A DNA stretch of 64,000 bases from Chondrilla cf. caribensis (GCA_964020155.1 OZ026549.1:3905219-3969218); one strand, 5' to 3'; shown: positions 1 through 31,083, counted from the stretch's first letter. Translations and numbers: made by a program. The notes: generated by a model not told the origin, from the letters alone.

Positions 1-61
1 TGGTGGTACTGTATCATTAGGGACATATGGCACACCTACACATCCAAATATGTACACACTC

Positions 62-124
62 AAACACAGACCCACATTCACACACCCACACCCACACACC
101 CTCCCCACACACACACCCACACGT

Positions 125-172
<48 letters not shown>

Positions 173-233
173 CCCCACCCCCACACCCCCACACGTACGC
201 ACACACACCCACACACACACCACACACACACGT

Positions 234-294
<61 letters not shown>
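62..294. repeat. (AC)n microsatellite, interrupted
   Basis: Nearly continuous AC dinucleotides with acgtacgc and ccccaccccc interruptions. No coding signal; predicted proteins of His-Thr or Val-Cys repeats are artefacts. Confidence 0.95.
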
Positions 295-296
<2 letters not shown>

Positions 297-711
297 CTCT
301 TCATAGCAAGTCTTGTAAGTACAGATGTATTCACATACACAGTACAACAGCAAACAGGCTGAAATGACTGGTAAGTGAGGAACCAAGGGTGTTATAAAGA
401 GGCTTGATTGCATACACCATAGATACTCTATAGCGTATCTATGCATACACCAATTCCCAGTTTATGTACTGCTCACAGAGCAGTGTGATTTCAGACTCCA
501 TTCATACCAGGTTCCACCCTACACCAAAGTATGCAGTGAAGCTACTGACAAACAGTCAATAGCCCACACTCTCATGATTGTTCAAGTATGTGATATATCA
601 GCAGCAACAATAACAACAACAAACAAACATTACAAACTGGTCCAGCTGACAATGTAGGCATAATAACAAACGGAGGACATTCCAATGAGAGTAGCAAGAG
701 ACGCTGCTTAC

Positions 712-805
712 ATTAAGTACTTTCTTTACAACAAGTGCCGCAGTTGGTGTTGTATCCTCTCTCTGATCCTTGAGGCAGATCTCGATACCGTCTTTTGTCA
801 GGTTC
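712..805 (-). CDS. Candidate internal exon of an unidentified minus-strand gene
   Basis: On the minus strand a ttcag acceptor precedes a 94-nt open stretch ending at a strong gtaagc donor. In the open frame (one nucleotide completing a split codon) it encodes 31 residues including GIEICLKDQREDTTPTAAL and ending VVKKVLN, a composition unlike the surrounding repeats. No family is recognised and neighbouring exons could not be joined to it. It may belong to the same gene as the possible first exon at 3603-3675 (-). It could also be chance. Confidence 0.3.
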
Positions 806-1336
806 CTGAATACGAGGCAGATTTGTACAGATAACCATCAACCTCCATGTTAGACACACGCCATCACAATAGTACGTACAGACACTGCAACATTTCATAG
901 TCCAGTCATTTTGTCTGCAAAGCAGCTGACACACACCTTACTGACTATGTACTTTAGCATGTCATGTGACTGTGTCATGTGAGCAAAATGCCAGGAAAGG
1001 ATGTTCCTAAGAGTCATTCATTACAGCCCACTTGTATCCACAAACATGCAAAGTACACAAGTGAGTACTTACGTACATCCACTAGTGCACAGTAACAAGT
1101 ACCCACATCGTCTCCAGTTGATCAGAGAGCATGAGCCGAGGCTGTGCGTATGTTATCCACGGGTACCCACTACAACCCAATTTGAATTTTGGTTATGGAA
1201 TCGGATTCAATTCAGAGGCTCTTATCATCGAAGGCTATTAGGGGTCAATTTGCTTGTACCTCTCCACCTCTACCTCAGCCCTGGCATTGGGGATCATCAT
1301 GTGTTTGCCCCCAGTGGGACCATGACATGGACAGAT

Positions 1337-1511
1337 AAGTGAATTCTCGTTAATCCGCCGCAATTTGTTTTCAAAGAATATGGTGGATTAACGAGTTTGG
1401 TGGATTAAATGGATGTTCATTGGTACTTGTACATTATATTGGTACTGGGAAATTGTGGCGGATTAAAAGGTTTGGCGGATAAAGCAGTGGCGGATTAACA
1501 AGAATTCACTG
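1337..1511 (+). mobile_element. MITE family 1, copy 1
   Basis: About 175 bp with terminal inverted repeats (gtgaattctcgttaatccgc at one end, its complement at the other) and internal repeats of the TTAATCCGCC motif. The left terminal base pairs are altered. Confidence 0.7.
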
Positions 1512-2048
1512 TAAGTTAAATAACCAGACAATTAAAACCAAACTGCTATAAGGTACGTAGCAATATACTATTAACTGTAAATCTGTATCAAGAACACATA
1601 GAAGTGTTACGAAAGTTGTGTTGTATTTTACATAGCAAGTTACATTGTACATGTTGGTGTGTATGACTTGATGCAAACATGTCTGAATGAGCAGAAATTG
1701 CGGTAGTTATGTTCGGGATGATAATTTATTGAAAAGGGAGGATAACTACAAGCAAAAAGGCTGAACAAAACAACCTGGCAGATAACCCAAACTCAGACAA
1801 GTAAGGGTACACTGTACAGTGGAAAGCAACCTCTTACAAGTCTGCAATGAACGAATGGAAGGGGTACATTGCCAGAGCACCAACAGCCATATACCGAGGT
1901 TCATAATACAATAATGAACACATTTTGCATGCAGTGGGACCTGTCTATGCTGGTCATTTGAGTGACCTCATTTCACTTCCTTGTATTACAGTGGGGGCTG
2001 CAGTGTCAAGGCTGAAATATATGTAAAGCATGGCAGATCTGTGTTCAG

Positions 2049-2178
2049 GAATCCATCAGGATTTCATCAGAAATCCATCAGGACTCCATCAGGATTCCAT
2101 CTGGACTCTTATCAGGACTACATCAGGATTCCATCAAGATTCTATCAAGATTCAATCAGGACTCCATCAGGACTCCTT
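2049..2178 (+). repeat. Minisatellite, unit about 11-12 bp (catcaggattc)
   Basis: About eleven imperfect units varying as catcaggattc, catcaggactc, catcaagattc. Confidence 0.85.
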
Positions 2179-2299
2179 ACTAGTTGGGGTGTTTGCTTTA
2201 GACAGGAATCACCCCAGGGAGATGGCTGTTCTTGCAGGTGACATTGCAACATGGAATCATATTGGACTCGGGCACTATTTTGATGTATGGATGGATTCC

Positions 2300-2563
2300 A
2301 CAGCACACCGGTACACACACTTGTACACACCGGTACACACACTCAGCACACCGGTACACACACTCAGCACACCGGTACACACACTCAGCACACTGGTACA
2401 CACTCAGCACACTGGTACACACTCAGCACACTGGTACACACATACACAGCACACTGGTACACACATACACAGCACACTGGTACACACACTCAGCACACCG
2501 GTACACACATTCAGCACACTGGTACACACATACACAGCACACTGGTACACACTCAGCACACTG

Positions 2564-2662
<99 letters not shown>

Positions 2663-2663
2663 T

Positions 2664-2748
<85 letters not shown>
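2300..2748. repeat. 21-bp minisatellite (cagcacaccggtacacacact) grading into (AC)n
   Basis: Roughly twelve units alternating CCGG and CTGG variants to about 2567, then AC dinucleotides to 2748. Confidence 0.9.
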
Positions 2749-2749
<1 letters not shown>

Positions 2750-2999
2750 CACCCTGGCCCACAGTACATACATACATAACAGACACTTTTGCACAACAAG
2801 GTGTATATGTTATGCACATGTTAGTCTCGCTCCCAGAACCAGATTCAAATACATATTTTCCCAGTGAGTTCAGGTCTGGGAATAAAACCATCCCTTGGCA
2901 CACACCACCTCTCTCATCCACACTTGAAACATGCAAGCTGAATCACAGACCAAATACCATGGCTAAGCCTTGTACATGTACCAGTCTCCAACCTCACAG

Positions 3000-3190
3000 G
3001 GGTGCTGGTGGCTGATAAGATGGTAGAGACTCGTAACTAAAGATTAGTCCCTGGTTTGAATCCAGCTGATGGTAGCAATTTGTGTATCTCGATCGGCCCC
3101 TTGGCCTTCTGCCAGTGCCAGGGGACATAGTGATTAGACTACGGAATAAAACTCTACCTTGCTCAATTTGACCTAATTCTATTTGACATT
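3000..3190 (+). mobile_element. tRNA-derived SINE head
   Basis: tggctgataagatgg resembles a Pol III A box and ggtttgaatccag a B box (consensus GGTTCGANTCC), with tRNA-like spacing (about 3010-3066). The cloverleaf is too degenerate for a functional tRNA, and about 120 bp of unrelated tail follow. A SINE is more likely than a tRNA gene. Confidence 0.4.
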
Positions 3191-3602
3191 ATCTGCCAAA
3201 CCTATACGTATGTATGCATAAGTACTATAGTACTGTTACTTGTGAGGGCTTTGGGGAAGGTACCTTCAAGACTAGAGAGACTAGACTGAGCCTCCCAAAG
3301 TTGAAGAAGATTCCTAACTCCAATACCAAAGGGGTTGTCCGACATATGAAAACTTGTACAATGCTTCCAACTTTTAGAATAACCACCACTCTTACAGATA
3401 TTCGACTCTATTACCCACCATCCACTTCTGGACAATTCTTCCTGTAATAGCGCCATAACCTTAGGGGAACCCCCTCCAGTACGACATTTATACAGTACCC
3501 ACGCGGTCCTACCTGTATTAAATCGCCTTTTGTAATTAGAAATTTGCGGTGTGATGTGTTTGAAGAGCTTCTCGACTTGATTATTGAAGCGTTTCTCACC
3601 CG

Positions 3603-3675
3603 CGAACAGAGGACAATAAGACGAGGGCGAACGGACGATCAATTTACCGAAGAGAGGAAGGTGAGAACTGTCCAA
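3603..3675 (-). CDS. Possible first exon of a minus-strand gene, head-to-head with the formin
   Basis: A minus-strand ATG at 3675 opens a frame beginning MDSSHLPLFGKL and reaching a good donor (gcgg followed by gtgaga) near 3603. Without splicing the frame stays open to 3202 (157 codons). The ATG lies 144 bp from the formin ATG in divergent orientation, and the intervening DNA is free of microsatellites, as expected of a shared promoter. No domain is recognisable and downstream exons are not established. Confidence 0.28.
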
Positions 3676-3819
3676 ACTCTCGATCTAGTCCACTTCATGT
3701 CGGTTACTTGAAACTTCCCATGGAAAAATCTGGTAGTTTTGCATGTATAAGTCTTGAGTGGTTTGTTTTTTTACAGAGTCAATCAGTCATTATATCTTTG
3801 TTGTTGAAGATCGCTAACG

Positions 3820-22381
<18,562 letters not shown>

Positions 22382-23149
22382 CACTTATCCCATATGTATA
22401 TACACAAATCAAACCTGACTACCCTTGGTAGTGGCACCCTCTCATTAACTACTTCATGTGCTCTTCATATTATAGGACATAGTGCATACATTATCATGTA
22501 TTGATTATTGTCATCTCATTGCCATGATAGGAAATTTATTAAATTAATTGATATTAACTAAATCATAACGCTATTAATAATATTCTTGTATTAGCTAGTA
22601 AACAAACACAGTCAACTCCCCCTTGTATAATGTCCTCTTATTCCCACAAACTAGAACTCAAAGTGAAATATTATTATTATATTCTTCTAATATTATTATT
22701 ATGTATGTAAAACTACTCTTTGGTAATAATTATGTATACAGTACATACATAATTAATTGCGTTCTTTTAGGTTATGAATAATCTATTGGATTACTGTCAT
22801 CTAGAATAATTACACACAGGTTAACGTACACTGCATACTCATGTATGTACTATAGTCTATAAATATAATGTGCCAGGATAATCATACACGCGTTGACTTA
22901 TTTCGTCAATGATTAAGCTGCTACAATGTTTCACCCAAGCACTTGGGCTCCTGCAGAAATACTACAAAACTCTGTATTTACTCCAAGTCACTGTATGTAG
23001 CATGCTGGATAATATATTTTCACACCTTGCATGTGGATGAGTATTATCAAGTACTTCTTAGCCCTTGCATGCATGGCAATCCAGTCAGCTGTATATACCC
23101 ATACATACACATATAACACCGTATAATGCAAACTCCTGAAGGGGCAGAA
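22382..23149. other. AT-rich intergenic DNA after the formin
   Basis: Contains the formin 3' UTR and TAATAAT-type simple sequence. No ORF with splice support, no RNA gene seen. Confidence 0.6.
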
Positions 23150-25190
23150 AGGTTCAAACTGGATATTTCTATAGTCAGATTGAAGACCCCGCCCACCTGC
23201 ATGTGAAATAATTATTATTACATATAGCCCATTGCCCCAGCTACATTTGAAAATGTTTATTATTTTCAATGTACGTATATATGGCATGCTTGGGTGAGAA
23301 TAGGAATAAAAACATGAAAGTACCCTTGGGTGTGGGACAGGGCAGAGGGGGTGTAGAGCCAATTATAATAATTTTGTTCCACACCTAGCTCGTGGCTTGA
23401 ACTAAATCACGAAACATTTAACCTATCTCTTCATGCTGCCTGTAACCCTAGCTACAATCGGAAGTGCTTAATATATTTTCAATGTAAGGAAGGGAATAGG
23501 AATAAGAGCACTATAACTATTGGTATGGCCATGGGATGGACAGAGGGTGTGTACGTGTCAAGCTAATATTTGTTCCAGACTTACCTGGGGTCTAGAACTA
23601 ATATTTATTGTGAAACACTTTCTATCTCTGTACGTTGCCTGTAGCCCTAGTAAATTATTCTAGATGATGCATACAATGTTGGCCATGTATGAGAAAGAAT
23701 AGGAGAAAAACGCTAAGCACCATCTGCATGATGTAGCTTGTGGCAGAAGGGGTGCGTCAAGCTGATAGCTGTTATAGTTCCACACCGGTAGCTGGCAAAT
23801 AGTTGAATTACGTACGCTATTAATAATTTTTTTGAATGTAGGGGAGAGTATAGGAGAGATATTGCCAAGCACTTTTTTTGCATAGCTTATGGGGAAGGAG
23901 GTGTGCCAACTTAATATTATAGACAGACCTAGCTGGTGACATGAACTATAACTTGTGAAACAAATCCCATCTCAATATAGGTGGCCAATAATTATAACCC
24001 CAGTTACATTCAAAGATGCTTAATATATTATTATTTTCAATTTATGGGAGAGTATAGGAGTGAAAATGCTAAACACCTTTTTTGCATAGCTCATAGGGGA
24101 GGCCTAGGGTGCGTGTCAACGCGATACTTTAGATGGACCTAGCTGGAGACATGAACTAACTTCTAAAACAGTTCCCATCTCAATAGGTGGCCATGGCCCG
24201 TAACCCCAGCTACATTCGGAGGTGCTTAATATTTTTCAATGTATGGGAAAGTATATGAGAGAAAACACTAAGCACCTTTTTATATATTATAGCTCATGGA
24301 GGAGGGGTTTGATGACTTGATAATTTAGCCAGAGCAAGCTGGTGACGTGAACTAACTAACTAGTCTTGCAAAACATTTCCCAACTCAATAGGTGGCCCAT
24401 AACCCCAGCTACATTCGGAGGTGCTACGTAAGTATTTTTTCAATGTATGGGAGAGTATAGGAGAGAAAACGCTAAGCACTTTTGCATAGCTCATGGGGTA
24501 GGGGGAGCGTCAATGTAATAAACCAAACCCAGCTGGGACCGTGAACTAACTTGTGAAACAATTTCTATCTCAATAGGTGGCCCATAACCCCGTTTACATT
24601 CAGAGGTGCTTATTATTTTTTCAATGTAAGGGAGAGTATATGAAAGAAAACGCTAAGCACCTTTTTATATAGCTCATGTGGTAGGGAGCGTGACAACTTG
24701 ATATTTTAGATGAACCTAGCTGGGGAGGTGAACTAACTTGTGAAACAATTCCCATCTCAATAGGTGGCCTGTAACCACAGCTACATTCGGAGGTGCTAAA
24801 TATTAATTCTTATCATTGTATGGGAGAGATAGGAGAGAAAACGCTTGGAACTTTTTGCATAACTCATGGAAGATGGGCGTGATGACTTGAAAATTTAGCC
24901 AGAGCTAGCAGTGGACATAAACTAACTTCTAAAACAGTTCCCATCTCAATAGGTGGCCTGTAACCCTAGCTACATTCGGAGGTGCTTAATTCAATGTATG
25001 GGAGAGTACGTATAGGAGCTAAAGATAATGCTAAGCACCTTTTGCATAGCTCATGGAGGAGGGTGCGTGCAATTTTCATATTTTAGCAAGACCTAGCTGG
25101 GGGACTGAACTAACATTTGACTCAATTCCCATGCATCTCTGTAGCTAACACCTAGCTCCAGCTACATTCGGAGGTGCTTAAACACTTCCC
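23150..25190 (+). repeat. Satellite of about 185-200-bp units upstream of copy A
   Basis: About ten diverged tandem units. Each carries gctacattcggaggtgctta, then caatgtatgggagagtatag, gctaagcacctttt, agctcatgg and cccatctcaataggtgg. Successive starts near 24210, 24408, 24594, 24780, 24969 and 25160 give the period. The last unit ends about 170 bp before the leader of copy A. The 5' units are more diverged. Confidence 0.85.
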
Positions 25191-25354
25191 ATCAGAACAG
25201 TGTGTATCCTATACAAGAGTTCTATAATACTACATTGTGCGTATAATCATGTGTTCGTAGACGCATTGGAGAGACGTATTTTTATTATACTCGTTATTAT
25301 GATATTATTGTTATTATTGTAAACATAATAGATGTACATTGCAATTGGTCGACG

Positions 25355-25453
25355 ATGGCGTTCGAAATACACGTCTTCGATTGGGTAACGTCTTCTTTCA
25401 AACGTTACCTTGGTGTAGTACTGTACTTGTGTACACAAAGTGAAAGAGAGTGA
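25355..25453 (+). CDS. Conserved 32-aa upstream ORF, copy A leader
   Basis: ATG to TGA, 32 residues beginning MAFEIHVFDWVTSSFKRYLG. It ends exactly 94 nt before the main ATG. An inverted CCAAT (gcaattgg) lies just upstream. Differences from the consensus: one synonymous change and Ala to Val. Could be a regulatory uORF in the 5' UTR or simply promoter DNA with an open frame. Confidence 0.4.
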   Translation: MAFEIHVFDWVTSSFKRYLGVVLYLCTQSERE

Positions 25454-25547
25454 CTTTGATCACAACTGTTTCCGCTTGGATTTCGTCTCTATTCTCTATC
25501 CACGTTGCTCCTTTTCGTATTTCAAAAGTTGGAAGTAGCGAAAGAAC

Positions 25548-26417
25548 ATGGGAATCAAGTTCTTCAGATGGTACATCACCATAGCCAGGGACGCCTGGGC
25601 AACAAAGGCTACGATCGCTTCCTACAGAGCGGTAAGCTACCCCACAAGAAGACTCTTCTCGGTCCTGAGGGCGGCATGGTTAAAGAAGAAGCAAAGGACC
25701 CGACTGAGGCAATTTAATTCCACTAGACAAGCCATTAGGAGACAGCCGGTACCTTTTAGGAGATCGAACCGAGTAACTCCAGCCAATTCTCCTCCCTCAA
25801 CATCAGTTGACGCAAATAGCGCTCCTTCGCCGAGTGTAACCCCAGAAAGGAAGACAGATTTGACAGAAGAATACACATGTAAGTATTTTTCAATCTCTCT
25901 ATTTTGCTTATGTGTGTGCGTTCGAAATTCGAAAGACTATTAATTTCATAGCCAAAGGGGTACTTAATAGTATGTGTACGTAGAGAGTTCTTGATAATTG
26001 TTACAGTTTTAATTACTGTATATATACTAGGCTATGACCATGAGTAACGCAGGAGGGGCTGGAATCCAATCTACACACACTTCCATCTACGTAGTGTACC
26101 CGTTAATGGTGTTCATTGCAGAGGTCCTACCACTTGTGATGTGCTATATAACCTTGTATTATACACATGACGTTGTTCACATGTATGCAGTGTCATTTAT
26201 AAGTAATTTTACACTTTTCTTCTATTTTACACCTGTAGTTCTTGACCTTTGCCTTGCTATACTGAGGAAGTATCCATCAAACACAAAATGTAACCCACTG
26301 CTCTCCGACATCATTGACAACCTGATCACTGAATTGGACAGTGAGATTGAGAAAGATGTTGCTACACACAGCACTACTGATGACGGGGTTCCACTCACAA
26401 GTCTGATGAGTGTATAG
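25548..26417 (+). CDS. Unknown two-exon family, copy A (type I, truncated tail), 169 aa
   Basis: Not recognised as any known family. Exon 1 is 25548-25878 and exon 2 is 26239-26417, joined in phase 1 (gtaagt donor, ctgtag acceptor). Exon 1 encodes an aromatic, strongly basic start (MGIKFFRWYITIARDAW, then KKKQRTRLRQ and RRQPVPFRRSNR) and a Ser/Pro/Thr linker ending EEYT. Exon 2 begins with a predicted helix (LDLCLAILRKYPSN, then NPLLSDIIDNLI) and the acidic EIEKDVATHSTTDDG segment. This copy stops at 26415-26417, directly after PLTSL, where the other copies continue into a long acidic tail. The change is internal (SLMSV then stop), so the copy is either a short variant or degenerating. It lies first in the forward array, just after the satellite. 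Confidence 0.6.
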
Positions 26418-26779
26418 TGGTATATATTGCAATGAACTTATAATTACTGCATGTGGTATAGTATTTTAATACTATAGTATTTGTAATTGTTTAATAAGTA
26501 ATATGGATAATTTAATGTAATTATAGTTTGTTTTTTATGATAATTGTATTGTAGCAATGTTATAATTTTGTAAACTGTATAATTACTTCCTTATAATTAT
26601 AATATGTATTGTATTAGTATAATACCATGCCTAATCAATTGCTATATTGGCTTACATAAAATTTAAATAATGTACATTATTTACAAGCTGCTGCATGCAC
26701 GTGTAGGTGATTGATGCATCGATCAAGGAAACATACTGATATAAGGGGATGTGTAAAATTTTGCATCGTAATAGCCGGC

Positions 26780-27440
26780 CATGCATGCGTACAGTCAGTA
26801 GCTTGAGCTAAATTATGAAACACTTTCCATCTCCATATAAGGTCTGTATGTAACCCTAGTTACAATATCTCAAGTTTGAGGTGCTCAATATTTTCAATGT
26901 ACGCAAAAGAATAGGAAAACAAGACTTAGTATAATTCAAGTTCAAACTTGTGAGGTTGCCACCTTCCGCACTCAAATAACTTGGGTGTCTATTTCAGGTT
27001 TATAGCCCATAACCCCAGCTACACTCCAAGGTGCAATATTTATTTATCGTATGGGCAAGAAGGGGAAAAACATGAAACAACCTTGTGCATGTATATGTGT
27101 GGGACAGGTCAGAGGGGTGTAGAGTATGTACGTAGGTATGCTCGTTTCACAGCCATTAGAATATGCCTTGGAGCGGGATTTAAATTTAAGTAAACCCTTG
27201 GGTGTGGGACAGGGCAGAGGGGGGGTGTCGAGCTGATATTTGTTTCAGGCTTCGCTGGAGTCTATAGAACTGTAGCCCTAGTAACTCAAGATGGTGCTTA
27301 ACACGATCAATTTATGAATGGAAAAGAATTGTAGAAAGAACACTAAGCACCATGTGGTGTAGCTCATGGCAGAGGGCGTGTCAAGCTAAATGGAGTTCCA
27401 CACTGGTAGCTAGTAGATGCATTGAACTAAGCTATTGAAC
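26780..27440 (+). repeat. Same satellite, short block upstream of copy B
   Basis: Three to four diverged units (aacactttccatctccatat, caatgtacgcaaaagaatag, taaccccagctacac, actaagcaccatgtggtgta) end just before the leader of copy B. Confidence 0.75.
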
Positions 27441-27624
27441 ACTTACCATTAGTTCAGTACGCATACACATAATATACATTAATTTTATGTCTATTTGTTC
27501 GCAACTATATACAAGAGGTCTACATAGTAATTATACTAATAATAATATCATTATTATTAGTATGTTCGTATATACCCGTATTATTATTGTAAACATAATA
27601 GATGTACATTGCAATTGGTCGACG

Positions 27625-27723
27625 ATGGCGTTCGAAATACACGTCTTCGATTGGGTGACGTCTTCTTTCAAACGTTACCTTGGTGCAGTACTGTACTTGT
27701 GTACACAAAGTGAAAGAGAGTGA
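27625..27723 (+). CDS. Conserved 32-aa upstream ORF, copy B leader
   Basis: Same length and 94-nt spacing to the main ATG as in copy A. Encodes MAFEIHVFDWVTSSFKRYLG then AVLYLCTQSERE. The ORF of copy G encodes the same peptide. Confidence 0.4.
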   Translation: MAFEIHVFDWVTSSFKRYLGAVLYLCTQSERE

Positions 27724-27817
27724 CTTTGATCACAACTGTTTCTGCTTGAATTTCGTCTCTATTCTCTATCCACGTTACTCCTTTTCGTATTTCAAAAGTT
27801 GGAAGTAGCGAAAGAAC

Positions 27818-29226
27818 ATGGGAATCAAGTTCTTCAGATGGTACATCACCATAGCAAGGGACGCCTGGGCAACAAAGGCTACGATCGCTTCCTACAGAGC
27901 GGTAAGCTACCCCACAAGAAGACTCTTCTCGGTCCTGAGGGCGGCATGGCTAAAGAAGAAGCAAAGGACCCGATTGAGGCAACTTAATTCCACTAGACAA
28001 GCCACGAGGAGACAGCCGGTACCTTTTAGGAGATCGAACCGAGTAGCTCCAGCCAATTCTCCTCCCTCAACATCAGTTAGCACAAATAGCGTTCCTTCGC
28101 TGAGTGTAACCCCAGAAAGGAAGGCAGATTTGACTGAAGAATACACACGTGAGTCTCTCTATTTTGCCTATGTGTGTACAGTGTGAAATCTTATTATTTT
28201 ATAGCCAGGCATATCTCATATTTAATGTACTATTACAGAATTAATAATTCCATATTATAGGCTGTGGTCATGTGTAATGATCAATGGGGGAGGGGCCAAT
28301 TTACGCCCAGCTACTGTACTTGTATGTGCCAGTCTGGTATCCAATAGTTTGTGCATAATTCAATACATGTGATTATAGTAAACCTCATGCAGTATATAAT
28401 GGCAAGTGATTGCAATTGTATATGTTATATGCTATGGGGTAATGATCAAGGAGGATCCAATCCACCTTCAGCTAGTTCACTTGTTAATAGCATTTGGTCT
28501 TAACACTTATGAAATGCCAACCTTGTATAATATAATGTACATGCATGGAGTTGTTTACAGTGTTGATTATTGTTCACGAGTTTCTTCTTCTATTTTACAC
28601 TTGTAGTTCTAGACCTTTGCTTCACTATACTGAGGAGGCATCCATCAAACAAGAAATGTAACCCGTTGATCTTTGGCATCATTGACAAGATAATTGCTGA
28701 AATACTGGTAGACAGTGAGATTGAGAAAGATGTTGCTACACACAGCACTACTGATGACGGGATTCCCCTCACAAGTCTTGATGCAGACAACTTCAAGCTC
28801 CCATCTCCAGGCCATGCATCACAACCAGATGTGGCATCAGTCCAATTGAATGATGATGATTTTACATCAGAGTCTGATGATGATCGTAACGAGAAATGTG
28901 ATGACAACAATACTGAGTCTCATGGTAGTGATGATGATGGTGATGAAGTGAATGATAGAGCGGGTGGCAAAGAATCTAATGTGATTACTGCAAGCAGTCA
29001 GAGGAATTGGCGTAATGTATGTTTAGATCATGATTGCCCTCCATTTTTATACACCCCCTCAAAAAGCAAAACTGACTGTGAGGAAATTGGCTATGATCCA
29101 GCCCATGTTGAGGCACCAAGGAAAGAGTCCAAGGAGCATCAAGAGCAGTTTAAGAAATTTCTGGATCTATTGGAGTGGGCAAATGAATATCCACCTATCA
29201 GCTTGGATACCTTCGAGTACCTGTAA
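27818..29226 (+). CDS. Unknown two-exon family, copy B (type II), 316 aa
   Basis: Exons 27818-28148 and 28607-29226 total 951 nt. Exon 1 is nearly the same as in the other copies. Exon 2 is the type II form: LLDLCFTILRRHPSNKKCN, the shared middle (LPSPGHASQPDVASVQLND), an acidic Asp/Ser run, then a non-acidic C-terminal domain with NWRNVCLDHDCPPFLYTPS and EFKKFLDLLEWANE-like helix, ending DTFEYL. Intact in all respects and the best representative of type II in the forward array. The N-terminal basic and C-terminal acidic halves suggest a nucleic-acid- or chromatin-associated protein, but this is speculation; no catalytic motif is visible. Confidence 0.65.
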
Positions 29227-29929
29227 CATTGGAACAATCAATTACAATAATATTATACTGGACTTATTATTGCATGAATGTGACATAGTACTTTAATACT
29301 ATTAATGTTATTGTGTATTTTAATAATTATTATTTTTATAATTAACTTATAAGTACCAATTATTTTGATTTTTATGCAATAGTTGCATTATTATTATAAC
29401 ACTGTTTTATTTTTGTGCATAAACTGTATACTTTACTTTCTCATGTCTAATGAACTGATAACTCGTAGTACATTTATTTGGTTTATAATGCTAGAATAGT
29501 ATTTTAGTTGCATGTGTGCTTATATTAATACATACATGGTTCATACATATCATAATAATAATAGAGATATATATATTCACCATCCTGCACATTGCATCAA
29601 CATGTACACTGAAGCCAATGATGACATACATGCTTGTATTCTAGTTGAGGAGTAGATCAAGAGTGAACCTGTGCATAAGCCATGTAGCACAGGTCACCAG
29701 ACATATTTCATTGTTAGGATTAATTGCAGGAGAACAAGGCAGGAAATTACGTAGTTGTATTGGACTATATTCGTATAGTATACAGTATAATTATTGTACA
29801 CCAGGATACAACTATTACATATTTTGTATAACCGATAATGTACATACGTAGCTAGGGTATTTGACAGAAAGCTAAAGTGTGTGAGAAGTGTACATTGTCA
29901 AGAATTAATTATAATCGTAAAAATTCTCA

Positions 29930-30720
29930 GAGGATGGGGCAAATGTCTCCATCCTAGTAGCTGCTTAGTGTTGTGAGCAATACCCAACACCTAGGCATAT
30001 TACAATAAAGAAAAAAAGAATAGAACCATGAAACACAGCAACACACACTTGAAAGTCCCACACAACACATGCCTTGATATGTAGTACATGCTTTCATAGT
30101 TCACATACGAATGTGTGCACAGGACTGGTTGGAATAAAATGGCCGATCCATGCTTCATGAACTGATTCCAGATAAAGAGCACAGTGTCCCAACACGGCAA
30201 GGTGGTGTACATGCACATGAACCAGCGAGTGAGGTAGATGAGAGAGTGGACGTTCATCCTGGACTGGAGGAGAGAGCAGACAGTGGAGACCAACACTTCC
30301 CTCAAAAGTGGACATTTGACTTCAAACAGGAAATTGTTACCGGTTAACAGAAATCAAAACAAACACAAACACTCTTCTCATGAAGGTTGGAATTGAAACC
30401 TATACTGGACTTGAAAATGGTGATAAAGTTGGGAAGAACAAGTACATACAAATGTCATAGGCAAACTATTTCAGCAGTTTATGACAAAAGTACACACATC
30501 AGCACTAAATTCACGTGACAATCATAAATGTACAGAGCTCCATCCACATAGTATATATACACATGAAATTTTTAGTATCTAGCACATATGCATTGAATGC
30601 ATTTGTCAGACACTGAATTGAGACCAACCAAATGCTCATGAAGCTGTGGCTTCTTCTCCTTCAGCATCTTCTCAAAGACACCATATACCACACCTATTAT
30701 AACTCCATTCTATAGATCAA
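29930..30720 (-). pseudogene. Partial copy of the TBC gene (exons 7-9 region), inverted
   Basis: On the minus strand this block repeats TBC exon 7 (about 30692-30636), the following intron, and exon 8 with LTRWFMCMYTTLPCWDTV, but exon 8 departs from the parent after AILFQ. Part of the exon 9/intron 9 sequence also follows. It lacks exons 1-6 and 10-13, so cannot encode a TBC domain. It lies tail-to-tail with copy B of the unknown family, mirroring the real TBC gene and copy E. Confidence 0.7.
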
Positions 30721-30890
30721 AGGTTGACATGTACTGCAGACTGTGTAGCATTATCACACCCCGGTGTGTGGTAGTCTATTATGATTCTATATTCTATAAT
30801 TCGTATAACATCTATTATTATTCCCATTGGAGCGACCTGTACGTAATATTATCGTAAACACATTAATTAATACATTGCAATTGGTCGACG

Positions 30891-30989
30891 ATGGCGTTCG
30901 AAAAACACGTCTTCGATTGGATGACGTCTTCTTTCAAACGTTACCTTGGTGCAGTACTGTACTTGTGTACACAAAGTGAAAGAGAGTGA
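30891..30989 (+). CDS. Conserved 32-aa upstream ORF, copy C leader
   Basis: Same length and spacing. Two non-synonymous changes relative to copy B (Ile5 to Lys, Val11 to Met), no indel. Confidence 0.38.
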   Translation: MAFEKHVFDWMTSSFKRYLGAVLYLCTQSERE

Positions 30990-31083
30990 CTTTGATCACA
31001 ACCGTTTCTGCTTGAATTTCGTCTCTATTCTCTATCCACGTTACTCCTTTTCGTATTTCAAAAGTTGGAAGTAGCGAAAGAAC

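Noticed and set aside
17..446. Open frames of His-Thr or Val-Cys repeats here and at 2.0-2.9, 4.0, 5.6, 8.5, 11.9, 40.0, 40.5, 46.3, 47.6 and 59.2 kb
   Set aside because: They translate AC/GT microsatellites, which are open in several frames on both strands.
3000..3075. Functional tRNA gene
   Set aside because: A- and B-box-like motifs exist but the stems do not pair convincingly and no terminator run of T follows at the right distance.
22988..23362. 124-codon minus-strand ORF
   Set aside because: It lies in the diverged start of the satellite array and has no recognisable content.
25505..25717. Alternative frame over exon 1 of the unknown family (VAKEHGNQVLQMVHHHS, 62 codons) in all copies
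   Set aside because: It lacks an ATG start (begins TTG), stops at the same point in every copy and joins to no exon 2, whereas the MGIKFF frame connects in phase to exon 2.
25637..25876. Antisense ORFs of about 79 and 106-112 codons opposite exons 1 and 2 of the unknown family
   Set aside because: Mirror images of a codon-biased sense frame; the splice signals and phase match only on the sense strand. Recorded because they stay open in every copy.
28820..28960. Acidic tail as mere simple-sequence artefact without coding value
   Set aside because: The GAT/AGT-rich tract stays in frame in every copy where it occurs and is followed by conserved non-repetitive coding sequence in type II.
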